Of a stretch of DNA of 64,000 nucleotides, positions 50,421-58,830 are shown piece by piece. The notes under the pieces were generated by a model. That model was not told the origin of the DNA. It did no database searches and saw only the letters and a program-made list of their open reading frames with translations. Location: NCBI RefSeq assembly GCF_036763085.1, contig NZ_JBAIYU010000031.1, positions 1 to 64,000 of the forward strand, given 5' to 3'. The translations under genes were made by a program, and so were the position numbers. How positions within the stretch are numbered: the stretch's first letter is position 1; each line of letters starts with the position of its first letter. Source of the stretch: JBAIYU01 sp036763085. Its GTDB lineage: Bacteria; Bacillota; Negativicutes; DSM-1736; Dendrosporobacteraceae.

Positions 50421-51128
50421 ATGCTATTTTTAATTCATGGTTGGGCAGCTAATGCTGATATTTGGCCTAGTTGGTTAAAAACAGATGGTACATATATTTA
50501 TCAATCACCAATTTTTCCTGAATACAAACACCTGGAGGAAGAGTTTCTCAGAGTATATAGAAGCTGTTCTAATAAGCTCACTCTCGTAGGATGGTCGCTT
50601 GGAGGTATGCTGTCACTGCAGCTAGCAGCTAACCATCCCCAAAAAGTTGAAAGAGTTATATTAATTTCATCAACCCCACGGTTTACGCTAAGTGAGGGTT
50701 ATTGCGCTGGTTTACCAGCGAGCATTGTAAAAAATCTCTCTCGTAAACTATCATATAAAAAACAACGAACGTTACTAGAGTTTTATAAAATAATGTTTTC
50801 CCCATATGAAGAAGATTTTCTAAAGAATTTCATCCAGAATATGTTTCCAAAGCTAACGGATATTGAGCTAATTTCGTTGCAAAACGGGCTTAGCTATTTG
50901 TTGGAAGTCGATTTGCGAGAGCTACTGCCCCGTGTAAAAACAGCCTGCAGCATAATTCACGGTACCGAGGATGTTATTTGCCCACCTGAGGCGGCCAACT
51001 ACTTGAAGGAACAATTACCTAATTCGACACTTACAGTAATACAAGGAGCGGGGCATATTCCTTTTATAACTAGGCCAGATATAGTAGAGCAAGTGCTGTT
51101 TAATAACAGTTCAAAGGAGAATTGTTGA
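50421..51128 (+). CDS. BioH-like alpha/beta hydrolase (pimeloyl-ACP methyl ester esterase)
   Basis: 235 aa. Alpha/beta-hydrolase: oxyanion segment FLIHGWAANADIW, nucleophile Ser in GWSLGGMLSLQ, Asp in HGTEDVICPP and His in GAGHIPFITR. ATG at 50421 with AGGGAG. It is behind a BirA operator and 1 bp from bioC, so it most likely cleaves the methyl ester of pimeloyl-ACP made via BioC, the job of BioH/BioG/BioK-type esterases. The exact isofamily name cannot be told by eye, so no symbol is given. Confidence 0.8.
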   Translation: MLFLIHGWAANADIWPSWLKTDGTYIYQSPIFPEYKHLEEEFLRVYRSCSNKLTLVGWSLGGMLSLQLAANHPQKVERVILISSTPRFTLSEGYCAGLPASIVKNLSRKLSYKKQRTLLEFYKIMFSPYEEDFLKNFIQNMFPKLTDIELISLQNGLSYLLEVDLRELLPRVKTACSIIHGTEDVICPPEAANYLKEQLPNSTLTVIQGAGHIPFITRPDIVEQVLFNNSSKENC

Positions 51129-51925
51129 TGCTTAACAAACAACAAGTCAATATACACTTTAGCAGGAATGCGCAATACTATGATGAATACGCTGTAGTAC
51201 AAAAGCAAATGGCTCACAATTTAATAGATATGGTAAAGTTGGCTGGCGAGTTTCGATATATTCTTGAAATTGGCTGTGGAACAGGCTTTTTTACTCGACT
51301 TCTGGCTGAGCTGTACCCAAAAGCAAAGATAATTGCCACAGATATTTCTGAAGAAATGCTCAAAACTGCCGCTAATAATCTTAGGGCTTTTTCGAATATT
51401 GAATATAGAATTGAGGATGGTGAGCAGCTTAAACTTTCTGGGCAATTTGATCTTATTGTGTCAAATGCGGCATTTCAGTGGTTTACTGATTATCAGCTAG
51501 CATTTAAGCAATTTGACAATAGATTAGCGGCGGGCGGTTATCTGATGTATGGAACTTTTGGTAGAGATACTTTTTACGAATTAGATCAGTCATTTAAAGC
51601 GGCACAACTTTCAGTTGGAATACCCCACCGTTTTTATCATGGTCCAAGATTGATTGAAATAGAAAGTTTAGAACATTTTGGTTGTGAATTAAGCCATTCG
51701 GTGTATTTGAAAGATGAACATGTTAAACAAAATTTCGCAAGTGTAAAAGAATTTTTAAGGTCGGTCAAAAAAGTTGGAGCCAATAATGCTAATAATAGCA
51801 AAAGCATGATAATTAACCGACAGTTTATGCTTTCAATGATTAATCACTATGAGAAGAATTTTAATCATAAAGGCAAAGTCCAAGCGACGTATCATGTTAT
51901 ATATGGGAGCCATCAAAAGAAGTAA
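51128..51925 (+). CDS. bioC: Malonyl-ACP O-methyltransferase
   Basis: 265 aa. N terminus NKQQVNIHFSRNAQYYDEYA is the BioC signature, followed by SAM motif I EIGCGTGFFTRLLAE, the acidic ATDISEEML and DLIVSNAAFQWF. It methylates malonyl-ACP so that fatty-acid enzymes build pimeloyl-ACP methyl ester. ATG at 51128 in the TGATG overlap with the esterase gene, AAAGGAG upstream. No other bio genes are in the window. Confidence 0.93.
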   Translation: MLNKQQVNIHFSRNAQYYDEYAVVQKQMAHNLIDMVKLAGEFRYILEIGCGTGFFTRLLAELYPKAKIIATDISEEMLKTAANNLRAFSNIEYRIEDGEQLKLSGQFDLIVSNAAFQWFTDYQLAFKQFDNRLAAGGYLMYGTFGRDTFYELDQSFKAAQLSVGIPHRFYHGPRLIEIESLEHFGCELSHSVYLKDEHVKQNFASVKEFLRSVKKVGANNANNSKSMIINRQFMLSMINHYEKNFNHKGKVQATYHVIYGSHQKK

Positions 51926-52063
51926 TTATTCATTATCTGGATAAACTAAAGCTGCATGTTTTATAGTTAATCTTTGCGGAGCTCCTAAAGGTTTGGTAAA
52001 TATCAGGTAATTTATTGAATATAGACACGAGAATGAATATCAAAAACCTGGTGAGGTGATAGT

Positions 52064-52420
52064 TTGGGGAGAAAAGTATACTTCGGCGAACAAGAATTGT
52101 CCCTCAGACTCACAGGGCTATTAAGCTTTTTTGCTTTAAAGCGAGAAGTGAGGATACCCTATAAAGCTATTAAAAATGTTTATGTTGACTATTTTAAACC
52201 TCCAAGATGGATGCTTAAAATGCCAGGAACAGCAATATCTACGCTCAATATTTATGAAGGAACCTTTAGATATGCTGGCGTGTGGTACTTTTTATCCTTT
52301 GAACACAAGGTTCCGCTTTTAAATTTGGAATTAGGCGGAACTAGCAAATATAAATATGTAATTTTTGAGATTGAAAAACCGCAAGAGGTTTTGTTAGAAA
52401 TACAAAGAAGATTACGATAG
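52064..52420 (+). CDS. Bacterial PH-like domain protein
   Basis: 118 aa, no membrane segments. Beta-rich with VYFGEQELSLRLTGLLSFFA, EVRIPYKAIKNVYVDYF and a C-terminal helix EKPQEVLLEIQRRLR, the pattern of bacterial pleckstrin-homology-like (bPH) domains. TTG at 52064 with GAGGTGATAG. Function unknown. 52 bp upstream of the HD hydrolase gene. Confidence 0.6.
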   Translation: MGRKVYFGEQELSLRLTGLLSFFALKREVRIPYKAIKNVYVDYFKPPRWMLKMPGTAISTLNIYEGTFRYAGVWYFLSFEHKVPLLNLELGGTSKYKYVIFEIEKPQEVLLEIQRRLR

Positions 52421-52472
52421 GGATTACTATCATACTTGTAAAGCATAGTCTGAGTCTTAAAAGGAGAATTAG

Positions 52473-52976
52473 GTGGATAAATTAATACTTATTAATAAAA
52501 TGAAAGAGATTTTTTGTAAAGTTCCTTACGGTGTTGAGCATACATTACGGGTGCTAGCTTATGCTGAGGAAATTATGCAATATGAAAATATTACTCAGTA
52601 TCAAAGAGAAGTAATAACGATTACGGCGATAATGCACGATATAGGAGCCATAGAAGCCTTACGAAAATACGGTGATATGGGCGGGGAACATCAAGAAATA
52701 GAAGGGCCTAATGTTGCCCGGAGAATACTCAAAGAACTACGATTGAATCCCGAACTTATTGAGAGAGTCTGCTTTATTATAGGCAATCATCACACACCAT
52801 CAAAGATTGATGGTATCGATTTTCAAATACAATGGGAAGCGGATCTAATAGATAATATAAAGTATACAAATACTCACAAGGATACCGAAAGTTTGCTTCA
52901 ATTAATTAAAGACAACGTTAAGACGAGCACCGGTACGAATATTGCGTATCGTGAACTCATGGTTTCTAGGCTTTAA
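52473..52976 (+). CDS. HD-domain phosphohydrolase
   Basis: 167 aa. HD motif residues in GVEHTLRVLAYAEEIM, the HD pair in AIMHDIGAIEAL, then GNHHTPSKIDG and a distal Asp in WEADLIDNIKY. GTG at 52473 with AGGAGAATTAG. Probably a metal-dependent nucleotide phosphohydrolase; substrate unknown. Confidence 0.82.
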   Translation: MDKLILINKMKEIFCKVPYGVEHTLRVLAYAEEIMQYENITQYQREVITITAIMHDIGAIEALRKYGDMGGEHQEIEGPNVARRILKELRLNPELIERVCFIIGNHHTPSKIDGIDFQIQWEADLIDNIKYTNTHKDTESLLQLIKDNVKTSTGTNIAYRELMVSRL

Positions 52977-53002
52977 GCTTGTATTTAGTTTTAGATATTG
53001 TA

Positions 53003-53040
53003 AAACCCTACAGTCCAAAATACTGTAGGGTTTGTTATTT
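53003..53040 (+). terminator. Terminator of the HD hydrolase gene
   Basis: Perfect 12-bp stem AAACCCTACAGT/ACTGTAGGGTTT with GTTATTTT. Confidence 0.85.
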
Positions 53041-53169
53041 TAATCATTAGATAGTTACATGAATTACTTTAATAAATACTTTCGGATAGATATTACTTAA
53101 AAAGGAGGGATATTGGTTGAAATGTATAATAATTTAGTTATAAATCCTTTAACTTAGGAGGTTTTAACT

Positions 53170-53673
53170 ATGAATATTTTTGAGTACGCATTAAAAATGG
53201 AATTAGATGGTGAAAAATTCTACAAGGATCTCGCTGAAAAGGCAATGTGTAAGGATTTAAAAGTTGTGCTAGAAGGCCTTGCAGAAGATGAAAGGCGTCA
53301 TTACAAGATTATACAATCAGCTCAAAGTAGCAATTTTAACCTCAGTGAAGAGCACCGTTTTTTAGACACAATTCAAAACGTTTTTGCAAATAAGCAAGAC
53401 TTCGTCTTACATAATCAAGAAGCTTTAATTAAACTCAAATACGAACAAATTGATGTATATAAAGGCGCATTACTAAAAGAGCAAGAAAGTGTAGAACTTT
53501 ATAAAAAATTAGCCGGTAGTCTAGCTTTGCCTGAGGAGAAAGCAATTTGTGAAAAGCTAATGCAAGAAGAAATAAAGCATACTGAGATACTTGAAGATAT
53601 TATACAGATGTTAAACCACGTAAATGATTGGGTTGAGGCAGCAGAGTTCAATCATAAAGATAATAGTTATTAA
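53170..53673 (+). CDS. Ferritin-like / rubrerythrin-type diiron protein
   Basis: 167 aa, all-helical. Diiron ligands in two E...ExxH pairs: MELDGEKFYKDLAEKA with AEDERRHYKII, and LKEQESVELYKKLA with MQEEIKHTEILEDII. There is no rubredoxin C-terminal domain (no CxxC). ATG at 53170 with TAGGAGG. Likely involved in peroxide detoxification or iron handling in an anaerobe; inferred from family. Confidence 0.82.
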   Translation: MNIFEYALKMELDGEKFYKDLAEKAMCKDLKVVLEGLAEDERRHYKIIQSAQSSNFNLSEEHRFLDTIQNVFANKQDFVLHNQEALIKLKYEQIDVYKGALLKEQESVELYKKLAGSLALPEEKAICEKLMQEEIKHTEILEDIIQMLNHVNDWVEAAEFNHKDNSY

Positions 53674-53687
53674 TTAATAGATTACCT

Positions 53688-53724
53688 AAAACCGGCTTAG
53701 CAGAATGCTTAAGTCGGTTTTTTG
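53688..53724 (+). terminator. Terminator of the ferritin-like gene
   Basis: Stem AAACCGGCTTA/TAAGTCGGTTT with TTTT. Confidence 0.8.
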
Positions 53725-53767
53725 GTAAACTATCGAAGATAAAGCTAAGTGTGAAGGAGCGAGTTAA

Positions 53768-54199
53768 ATGGCTGTTGAAGCTTATATTAGTTTTAATGGA
53801 AACTGCCGTGAAGCTGTAGAATTTTATACCCAGGTTTTTAATGCTGAGAAGCCTCAGATTATGACCTATGGTCAAATGCCGCCAGACCCCAATTTTACCG
53901 TTCCAGAGGATGCTAAAAATTTAATAGTGCATACCCGACTAACAATTAGCGGCAGTAATGTTATGTTTTCCGATGTGCCTCCAGGCATGGGACAAGAACA
54001 CGTTAGAGGAAACAACATAAGTTTGACAATAGTAACTACCAATATTGATGAAATCAAAACCTATTATGAAAAACTAAAACAAGGTGGAACTATACTCATG
54101 GAGCTCCAAGAAACATTTTGGAGCAAATGTTATGGCTATGTAATTGATAAATTCGGAATTCATTGGCAGCTTAGCCATGATGGTGGACAAAGAGCATAG
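53768..54199 (+). CDS. VOC-family protein, PhnB/YjdN-like
   Basis: 143 aa. Opens VEAYISFNGNCREAVEFYTQ and ends KFGIHWQLSHDGG, the hallmark of the YjdN/PhnB-like 3-demethylubiquinone-9 3-methyltransferase-domain group within the glyoxalase fold. ATG at 53768 with AAGGAGCGAG. Function unknown. Confidence 0.85.
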   Translation: MAVEAYISFNGNCREAVEFYTQVFNAEKPQIMTYGQMPPDPNFTVPEDAKNLIVHTRLTISGSNVMFSDVPPGMGQEHVRGNNISLTIVTTNIDEIKTYYEKLKQGGTILMELQETFWSKCYGYVIDKFGIHWQLSHDGGQRA

Positions 54200-54227
54200 T
54201 TGCGTGATATAGACTAATATGAGTATA

Positions 54228-54274
54228 AAAGCAACCTCGTCCCTAATTAGCTGGGGCGGGGTTGCTTTATTTTG
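54228..54274. terminator. Terminator between convergent VOC and Lrp genes
   Basis: Stem AAAGCAACC..GTCCC/GGGGC..GGTTGCTTT with T-rich tails on both sides. Confidence 0.8.
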
Positions 54275-54277
54275 GTC

Positions 54278-54691
54278 CTATTTAATCTTTCCAATGGCTA
54301 TACTTACCCGATAATTTCCATACTTCAAAATTTGATCTAAAAAAAGATTAAGCTCTTCCTGGGAATCAACCATGATTTTAAGTAGGTAGCAGCCGTCCCC
54401 GCTGATTCTGCTGGCGTCTATTACACAATCATTATTCTTTAAGAAGGTATGGAAGATATTATGATCATTTGTCTTCATAAAAACTGTTACATGTGCCGAA
54501 ATTTTTTTTTCAGACAAGTGCTCATCAAGTAAGACTGTATAACCTCTTATTATACCTAAACGTTCCATTCTTGAGATGCGATTTGAAACTGCCTGACCTG
54601 TGAGATGAACAAGTTCACCGATATCTCGGTATTGAATTTTGCAATTCTTCTTTAATATTTTTATTATTTCTAAATCAATATTATCAAGCAT
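54278..54691 (-). CDS. Lrp/AsnC-family transcriptional regulator
   Basis: 137 aa. N-terminal HTH LDNIDLEIIKILKKNCKIQY with GELVHLTGQAVSNRISRMER, then a RAM/AsnC effector domain (AHVTVFMKTNDHN, SGDGCYLLKIMVDSQEELNL). ATG at 54691 after AAAGGAT. Divergent from the hydrolase at 54817, which it may control. Confidence 0.88.
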   Translation of the reverse strand: MLDNIDLEIIKILKKNCKIQYRDIGELVHLTGQAVSNRISRMERLGIIRGYTVLLDEHLSEKKISAHVTVFMKTNDHNIFHTFLKNNDCVIDASRISGDGCYLLKIMVDSQEELNLFLDQILKYGNYRVSIAIGKIK

Positions 54692-54816
54692 TTATAAAAT
54701 CCTTTCATGGGGAAATTAGTTAAGCGCAATTTCTTTCGCGGCTCAAGGCCTTGTGCCTATATAATTATTATAACAAAGGATTTTTATAGATAATATGGAA
54801 TTGTGGAGGTAGTGAT

Positions 54817-55368
54817 ATGAAAAGAGCATTATTGGTAATCGACGTGCAAAATGAGTACTTTACTGGGAAAATGCCGATTACTTATCCGTTAGGAAGCTTT
54901 GAACGAATTCTCAAGGCTGTTGATGCAGCTAACAATAGTAACGTTCCTGTCATATTTATAAGACATGAAGCACCTCAAAAAGACTCTGCCGCTTTTGCGA
55001 GGGGCAGCAGCGGATGGGAAATTCATGAGGAGCTATTAAAAAAAGAACGTTTATGTATCATTGATAAGAAGCTGCCTGGGAGCTTTACTGATACTGAATT
55101 AGAAAATCTCCTAAGGCAATTTGGGGTAGATACAGTTACTATTTGTGGGTATATGACTCAAATGTGCTGTGATACTACTGCGAGGCAGGCTGTACATCTA
55201 GGTTTCACAGTAGAATTTTTATCTGATGCAACAGGCACTTTGGATGTAGCCAACAGTGTCGGCAGGATATCGGCCCAAGAGCTTCACAAGGCTATTTTGA
55301 TAACGCAGGCAATGCGATTTTCCAAAGTAATTACTACTGATGAATGGGTTCAGAGTATAGGCGTCTAA
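54817..55368 (+). CDS. Cysteine hydrolase, isochorismatase family
   Basis: 183 aa. Catalytic triad of the family: Asp in LLVIDVQNEYF, Lys in IDKKLPGSFTDT, Cys in GYMTQMCCDTTARQA. ATG at 54817 with GGAGGT. Substrate not predictable (nicotinamidase, isochorismatase and other amidases share the fold). The Lrp gene faces away from it across 125 bp. Confidence 0.88.
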   Translation: MKRALLVIDVQNEYFTGKMPITYPLGSFERILKAVDAANNSNVPVIFIRHEAPQKDSAAFARGSSGWEIHEELLKKERLCIIDKKLPGSFTDTELENLLRQFGVDTVTICGYMTQMCCDTTARQAVHLGFTVEFLSDATGTLDVANSVGRISAQELHKAILITQAMRFSKVITTDEWVQSIGV

Positions 55369-55406
55369 ATATGAGTCAAGAAAATATGTTTTTGAGAGGT
55401 ACCGAT

Positions 55407-55916
55407 ATGTCGATATACAACAGTTTGGTAGAAGAAACTATAGCCGTTAGTCAAAAGGAGGCATCCTTACGACAAGAATTTGAAGATTTTGTTTTCAAGT
55501 TAGTAAAAGGATTTAGTTTGTATATTGGTGCCCCTGAAAACAAGGTGAATCTAGTTAAGAACTCTAGTGAGAGAGTGAAAGAGATAATTTCTCTGTATCA
55601 AGCTGAAGAAGCTATAAGTTTAACTGATGACTTTAGTTGTGAGTTTCAGTTAGTCATACTTTATGACAGAGGCGGTATACAGGATTTGATTTTAGACGTC
55701 ATTCCGCTGAAAGTTACTAAAGTGGGAACGTGTTATTATAAGCTGATAGTTAATGGAAAAGGTGAAAGTAGCATTAAAACGGATATTAATTTTAACAGGA
55801 TCGTTTATGATTGCATTTGTGCTCAAGTAAGCGAGCAAAAACGGCGGATAGCAGAGCAGCTAGATAGGCTACTGACAGCTGAAAAATATGCTAGAGGAGA
55901 TACAAATGCAGACTAA
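55407..55916 (+). CDS. Hypothetical protein, 169 aa
   Basis: ATG 55407 (MSIYNSLVEETIAVSQKEAS) with GAGAGGT is preferred to earlier in-frame starts at 55371 and 55386. Predicted helical N terminus, a beta-rich middle (EFQLVILYDRGGIQDLILDV, GTCYYKLIVNGKG) and a basic helix at the end (SEQKRRIAEQLDRLLTAEKY). No signal peptide and no family I recognise. It overlaps the amidase gene by 11 bp and so is probably made with it. Confidence 0.55.
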   Translation: MSIYNSLVEETIAVSQKEASLRQEFEDFVFKLVKGFSLYIGAPENKVNLVKNSSERVKEIISLYQAEEAISLTDDFSCEFQLVILYDRGGIQDLILDVIPLKVTKVGTCYYKLIVNGKGESSIKTDINFNRIVYDCICAQVSEQKRRIAEQLDRLLTAEKYARGDTNAD

Positions 55917-56985
55917 TTCGACTTTGCACAATATTATTTGCACCGCTAAGCCGTTGGCTGTTCGAATGTTAGTACAAGTGTTATTGATACTAAGCATTTC
56001 TTCACCGGTATTGGCAAATATCGGTGATAGCAGAAGCGATATTGACAAACAATCAGGTGAAGAATATCTTATACAAACTGAAGATAGGCGGATATGGTTA
56101 AAAGATGAGTATAGGTCAGGTGATTTAGGTAAAGTACGGTCCTATGGATATTTAAGTAATATTGATGGATTTAAGGCGACTCGATGGATTGAATACGATA
56201 ATCAAGAGAGAGTTATTAAGGAGACCGTTTTATTTGATAAAGCAATTCAACTTAGAGAATATAAGAAATATTATAGAAATATCTATGAAGCAATAGCAGA
56301 CGAACAGTTATATAGAATAAAATTTTATTCTGGTGATCGGTTAGGGGCGTTAGTTCCGGTATCTAATCAAAATTTAAACGAAATTCAGTTTTTCGTAGCA
56401 CCCGATAGTACAAAAATTAATATGCACTCGCTGATTAGCGGGTTTGAAATTAAAGAAACAACAACTCAAAGGATAAAAGATAATCTAGCTGATAATTCTT
56501 GGCAGATAACGGACAACTATTTTGAAGATAGATTATTGTTTTCTGAGAAGTTGTTACCAAGGGCTAAAACAGATATGATTGTTATTCATCATACGGCTAA
56601 AGATAGCATGTCAGTACCTGATATTCATGCCTACCATTTAACAAAGGGATGGGCGGGTATTGCATACCACCAGGTGATATTGCCAGATGGGACAATTCAG
56701 GATGGACGACCTGAAGAAACAATTGGTGCTCATGCTTTAGGTGCCAACCCTCGCAGTATAGGAATTGTAGTTGTTGGCAATTTTGAGAATAAGGCACCTT
56801 CGGCGATACAAATGGATACTCTTGTTAAATTAACTCTAAAATTTATGCACGAATATAATATCCCAGTAGAGCATGTTGTACCTCACCGTGAAGTGACCAA
56901 AGGAACAACCTGTCCTGGCAAGCAGTTTCCATGGAATGAGCTTATGAATGAATTGAAAGCTGGGATATTGGTCAATTCGAGATGA
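55906..56985 (+). CDS. Exported N-acetylmuramoyl-L-alanine amidase (amidase_2/PGRP)
   Basis: 359 aa from ATG 55906 (AGAGGAG upstream). Signal or anchor segment at about 20-43 (AVRMLVQVLLILSISSPVLA). A 170-residue region with no known domain precedes a C-terminal amidase_2 domain: zinc His in MIVIHHTAKDS, IAYHQVILPDGTIQDGRPEE, IGAHALGANPRSIGI, and His/Cys in VPHREVTKGTTCPGK. Cleaves the lactyl-amide bond of peptidoglycan. Confidence 0.88.
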   Translation: MQTNSTLHNIICTAKPLAVRMLVQVLLILSISSPVLANIGDSRSDIDKQSGEEYLIQTEDRRIWLKDEYRSGDLGKVRSYGYLSNIDGFKATRWIEYDNQERVIKETVLFDKAIQLREYKKYYRNIYEAIADEQLYRIKFYSGDRLGALVPVSNQNLNEIQFFVAPDSTKINMHSLISGFEIKETTTQRIKDNLADNSWQITDNYFEDRLLFSEKLLPRAKTDMIVIHHTAKDSMSVPDIHAYHLTKGWAGIAYHQVILPDGTIQDGRPEETIGAHALGANPRSIGIVVVGNFENKAPSAIQMDTLVKLTLKFMHEYNIPVEHVVPHREVTKGTTCPGKQFPWNELMNELKAGILVNSR

Positions 56986-57022
56986 CAAAATCCATGTCTA
57001 TAGTTAGATAATATAAGTTTTA

Positions 57023-57052
57023 AGAGGCATTTGGTATGCCTCTTTTTATTTT
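57023..57052 (+). terminator. Terminator of the amidase operon
   Basis: Stem AGAGGCAT/ATGCCTCT, loop TTGGT, then TTTTATTTTT. Confidence 0.88.
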
Positions 57053-57150
57053 TGTATATGACAAAGATTTTGGCAACCCTGCAGAATTGTGCACAAAATG
57101 TCGGATGATTTCAGGTCTTTTCTGTTAATCTATACACGAGGGGGATGCAA

Positions 57151-58023
57151 ATGAATTTAATAAAAACAATGAATACAGCTTTAGAACATATTGAGAACAA
57201 TCTTGATAATGAAATTGATCTTAAAGAAGTAGCAAAGTTGGCATTGTGTTCTGAATATCACTTCAAAAGAATGTTTGCTTTCCTTGCTGGTGTAACATTA
57301 AGTGAATATATCCGGCGTAGACGGCTTACCTTAGCCGCATTTGATCTTATTACTAGGAATGAACGAATAATTGATATTGCCATTAAGTATGGATATAGCT
57401 CACCGGATTCTTTTACCAGAGCTTTTCAAAATCTGCATGGTGTAACACCTTCGGAGGCTAGAAATAGTGGGAAAGCTTTGAAAGCATATCCGCGAATGAC
57501 TTTTCAGTTAGCAATAAAAGGAGGAAAAGAAATGAACTATCGAATAGAGGAAATAGAGCAATTTTCTATTATTGGAATTAAGAAAAGAGTGCCTATTGTT
57601 TTTGAAGGTGTAAATCAAGAGATCGCTGCTATGTGGAAGAGTTTAAATGGGGATACGATTAGCCAGCTTAAACAGCTTTCTAACGTTGAACCACGTGGCT
57701 TGATAAGCGCATCTATAAACTTTTCTGAGGGACGGATGGAGGAGAAAGGAGAACTGGATCATTATATCGGGGTAGCAACAACTAAGGAATGCCCAGAAAA
57801 CTTTTCAGAACTTAAAGTTCCGGCTTTAACATGGGCAGTATTTGAAGCAGTTGGACCTTTTCCTGAAACACTTCAAAATATTTGGGGACGGATTTATTCT
57901 GAATGGTTTCCCTCCTCGAACTATGAGTTGGAAGTAGGACCAGAGATATTATGGAATGAACATAAAGATGTATCATCTCCAACATACAGAAGTGAAATTT
58001 GGGTCCCTGTTGTGAAAAAATAG
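57151..58023 (+). CDS. AraC-family regulator with GyrI-like effector domain
   Basis: 290 aa. AraC HTH pair at residues 8-105 (LKEVAKLALCSEYHFKRMF, then IDIAIKYGYSSPDSFTRAFQ and GVTPSEAR) at the N terminus, followed from about 125 by a GyrI-like/Rob-type small-molecule binding domain (EEIEQFSIIGIKKRVPIVFE ... YRSEIWVPVVKK). ATG 57151 lies 6 bases after GAGGGGG, better than ATG 57145. Likely responds to amphipathic compounds; no target gene is evident next to it. Confidence 0.88.
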   Translation: MNLIKTMNTALEHIENNLDNEIDLKEVAKLALCSEYHFKRMFAFLAGVTLSEYIRRRRLTLAAFDLITRNERIIDIAIKYGYSSPDSFTRAFQNLHGVTPSEARNSGKALKAYPRMTFQLAIKGGKEMNYRIEEIEQFSIIGIKKRVPIVFEGVNQEIAAMWKSLNGDTISQLKQLSNVEPRGLISASINFSEGRMEEKGELDHYIGVATTKECPENFSELKVPALTWAVFEAVGPFPETLQNIWGRIYSEWFPSSNYELEVGPEILWNEHKDVSSPTYRSEIWVPVVKK

Positions 58024-58066
58024 CTATATAAATTTAGCTAGCTAAATATTATATTATGACAAAAAA

Positions 58067-58100
58067 TATAAGGAAAGCTTTATGCTTTCCTTATATTTCT
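58067..58100 (+). terminator. Terminator of the AraC-type gene
   Basis: Stem AAGGAAAGC/GCTTTCCTT, loop TTTAT, TATATTTCTT. A separate perfect 16-bp palindrome (ATTTAGCTAGCTAAAT, 58032-58047) lies just before. Confidence 0.75.
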
Positions 58101-58208
58101 TCGTAACAAGTATTTTAAATTAAATGTTCTTAAGCAAAACTAATTCAAAAGAAATTTTATTATGATATTTGGGTAAATTATTTAATTACAAACCTACGGA
58201 GGAATACT

Positions 58209-58787
58209 ATGCGTATATTATTAATAATCGTAGCACTATGTGCATTTATTGTTATAGCAGGATGTGGATATCAAAAGGAAACTCCGCCTCCTAGTAAATC
58301 AGCGCCTGAGCAGCAAAATATTGTAAATACACAGAACCAAGATAACAAACGAGTTCAACCCAATAATCCTGCCGCTAATGATACTGCAACTAAAAATAAG
58401 TCTGCCGAAATATTTTACGGGCAGTGGGTAATAAAAAAAGTGGCAGCTTATGGACCTGTCGGAACTTATAGTAAAGAAGACGTTGAAAAGATAGTAGGCA
58501 AAAGACTAAGCTTTTCTAAAGAAAAAGCAAGCTGCTTTGGAGACGATATAAAGTATTTGAATGATGTCGTTGTTGCCCCGATCTATGAAAGGACTATAAT
58601 TTCAAAAAGTGACTTTGCAACTGAAAATAGAAATCGCCCTACCTTTGAAGACCTTGGTATTAAAAATGATTCTGTTACTAGGATTAATGTCTCGGATTCT
58701 AAAAGTACGAGATGTGTTTTCTATATAAAAGATAATAGCACCTTAATTCTGTATGGCGGTGGGACATTTTTTGAACTTTCAAGATAA
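58209..58787 (+). CDS. Small lipoprotein
   Basis: 192 aa. Type II signal peptide MRILLIIVALCAFIVIAGCG with the lipobox IAGC, then a Pro/Gln/Asn-rich linker of about 50 residues and a folded part (GQWVIKKVAAYGPVGTYSKE, EDVEKIVGKRLSFSKE, STLILYGGGTFFELSR) of the kind found in small surface lipoproteins. No enzymatic motif. ATG at 58209 with GGAGGAAT. Confidence 0.75.
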   Translation: MRILLIIVALCAFIVIAGCGYQKETPPPSKSAPEQQNIVNTQNQDNKRVQPNNPAANDTATKNKSAEIFYGQWVIKKVAAYGPVGTYSKEDVEKIVGKRLSFSKEKASCFGDDIKYLNDVVVAPIYERTIISKSDFATENRNRPTFEDLGIKNDSVTRINVSDSKSTRCVFYIKDNSTLILYGGGTFFELSR

Positions 58788-58790
58788 GAT

Positions 58791-58828
58791 AAAGACCAAG
58801 CAATCTAGAACTAGATTGCTTGGTCTTT
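58791..58828. terminator. Bidirectional terminator between lipoprotein and rsgA genes
   Basis: Near-perfect 17-bp stem AAGACCAAGCAATCTAG/CTAGATTGCTTGGTCTT between convergent genes. Confidence 0.85.
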
Positions 58829-58830
58829 GC

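Noticed and set aside
53101..53160. 14-codon frame before the ferritin-like gene
   Set aside because: It overlaps a probable -10 element (TATAAT) and is more likely promoter sequence, despite an AGGAGG-like stretch.
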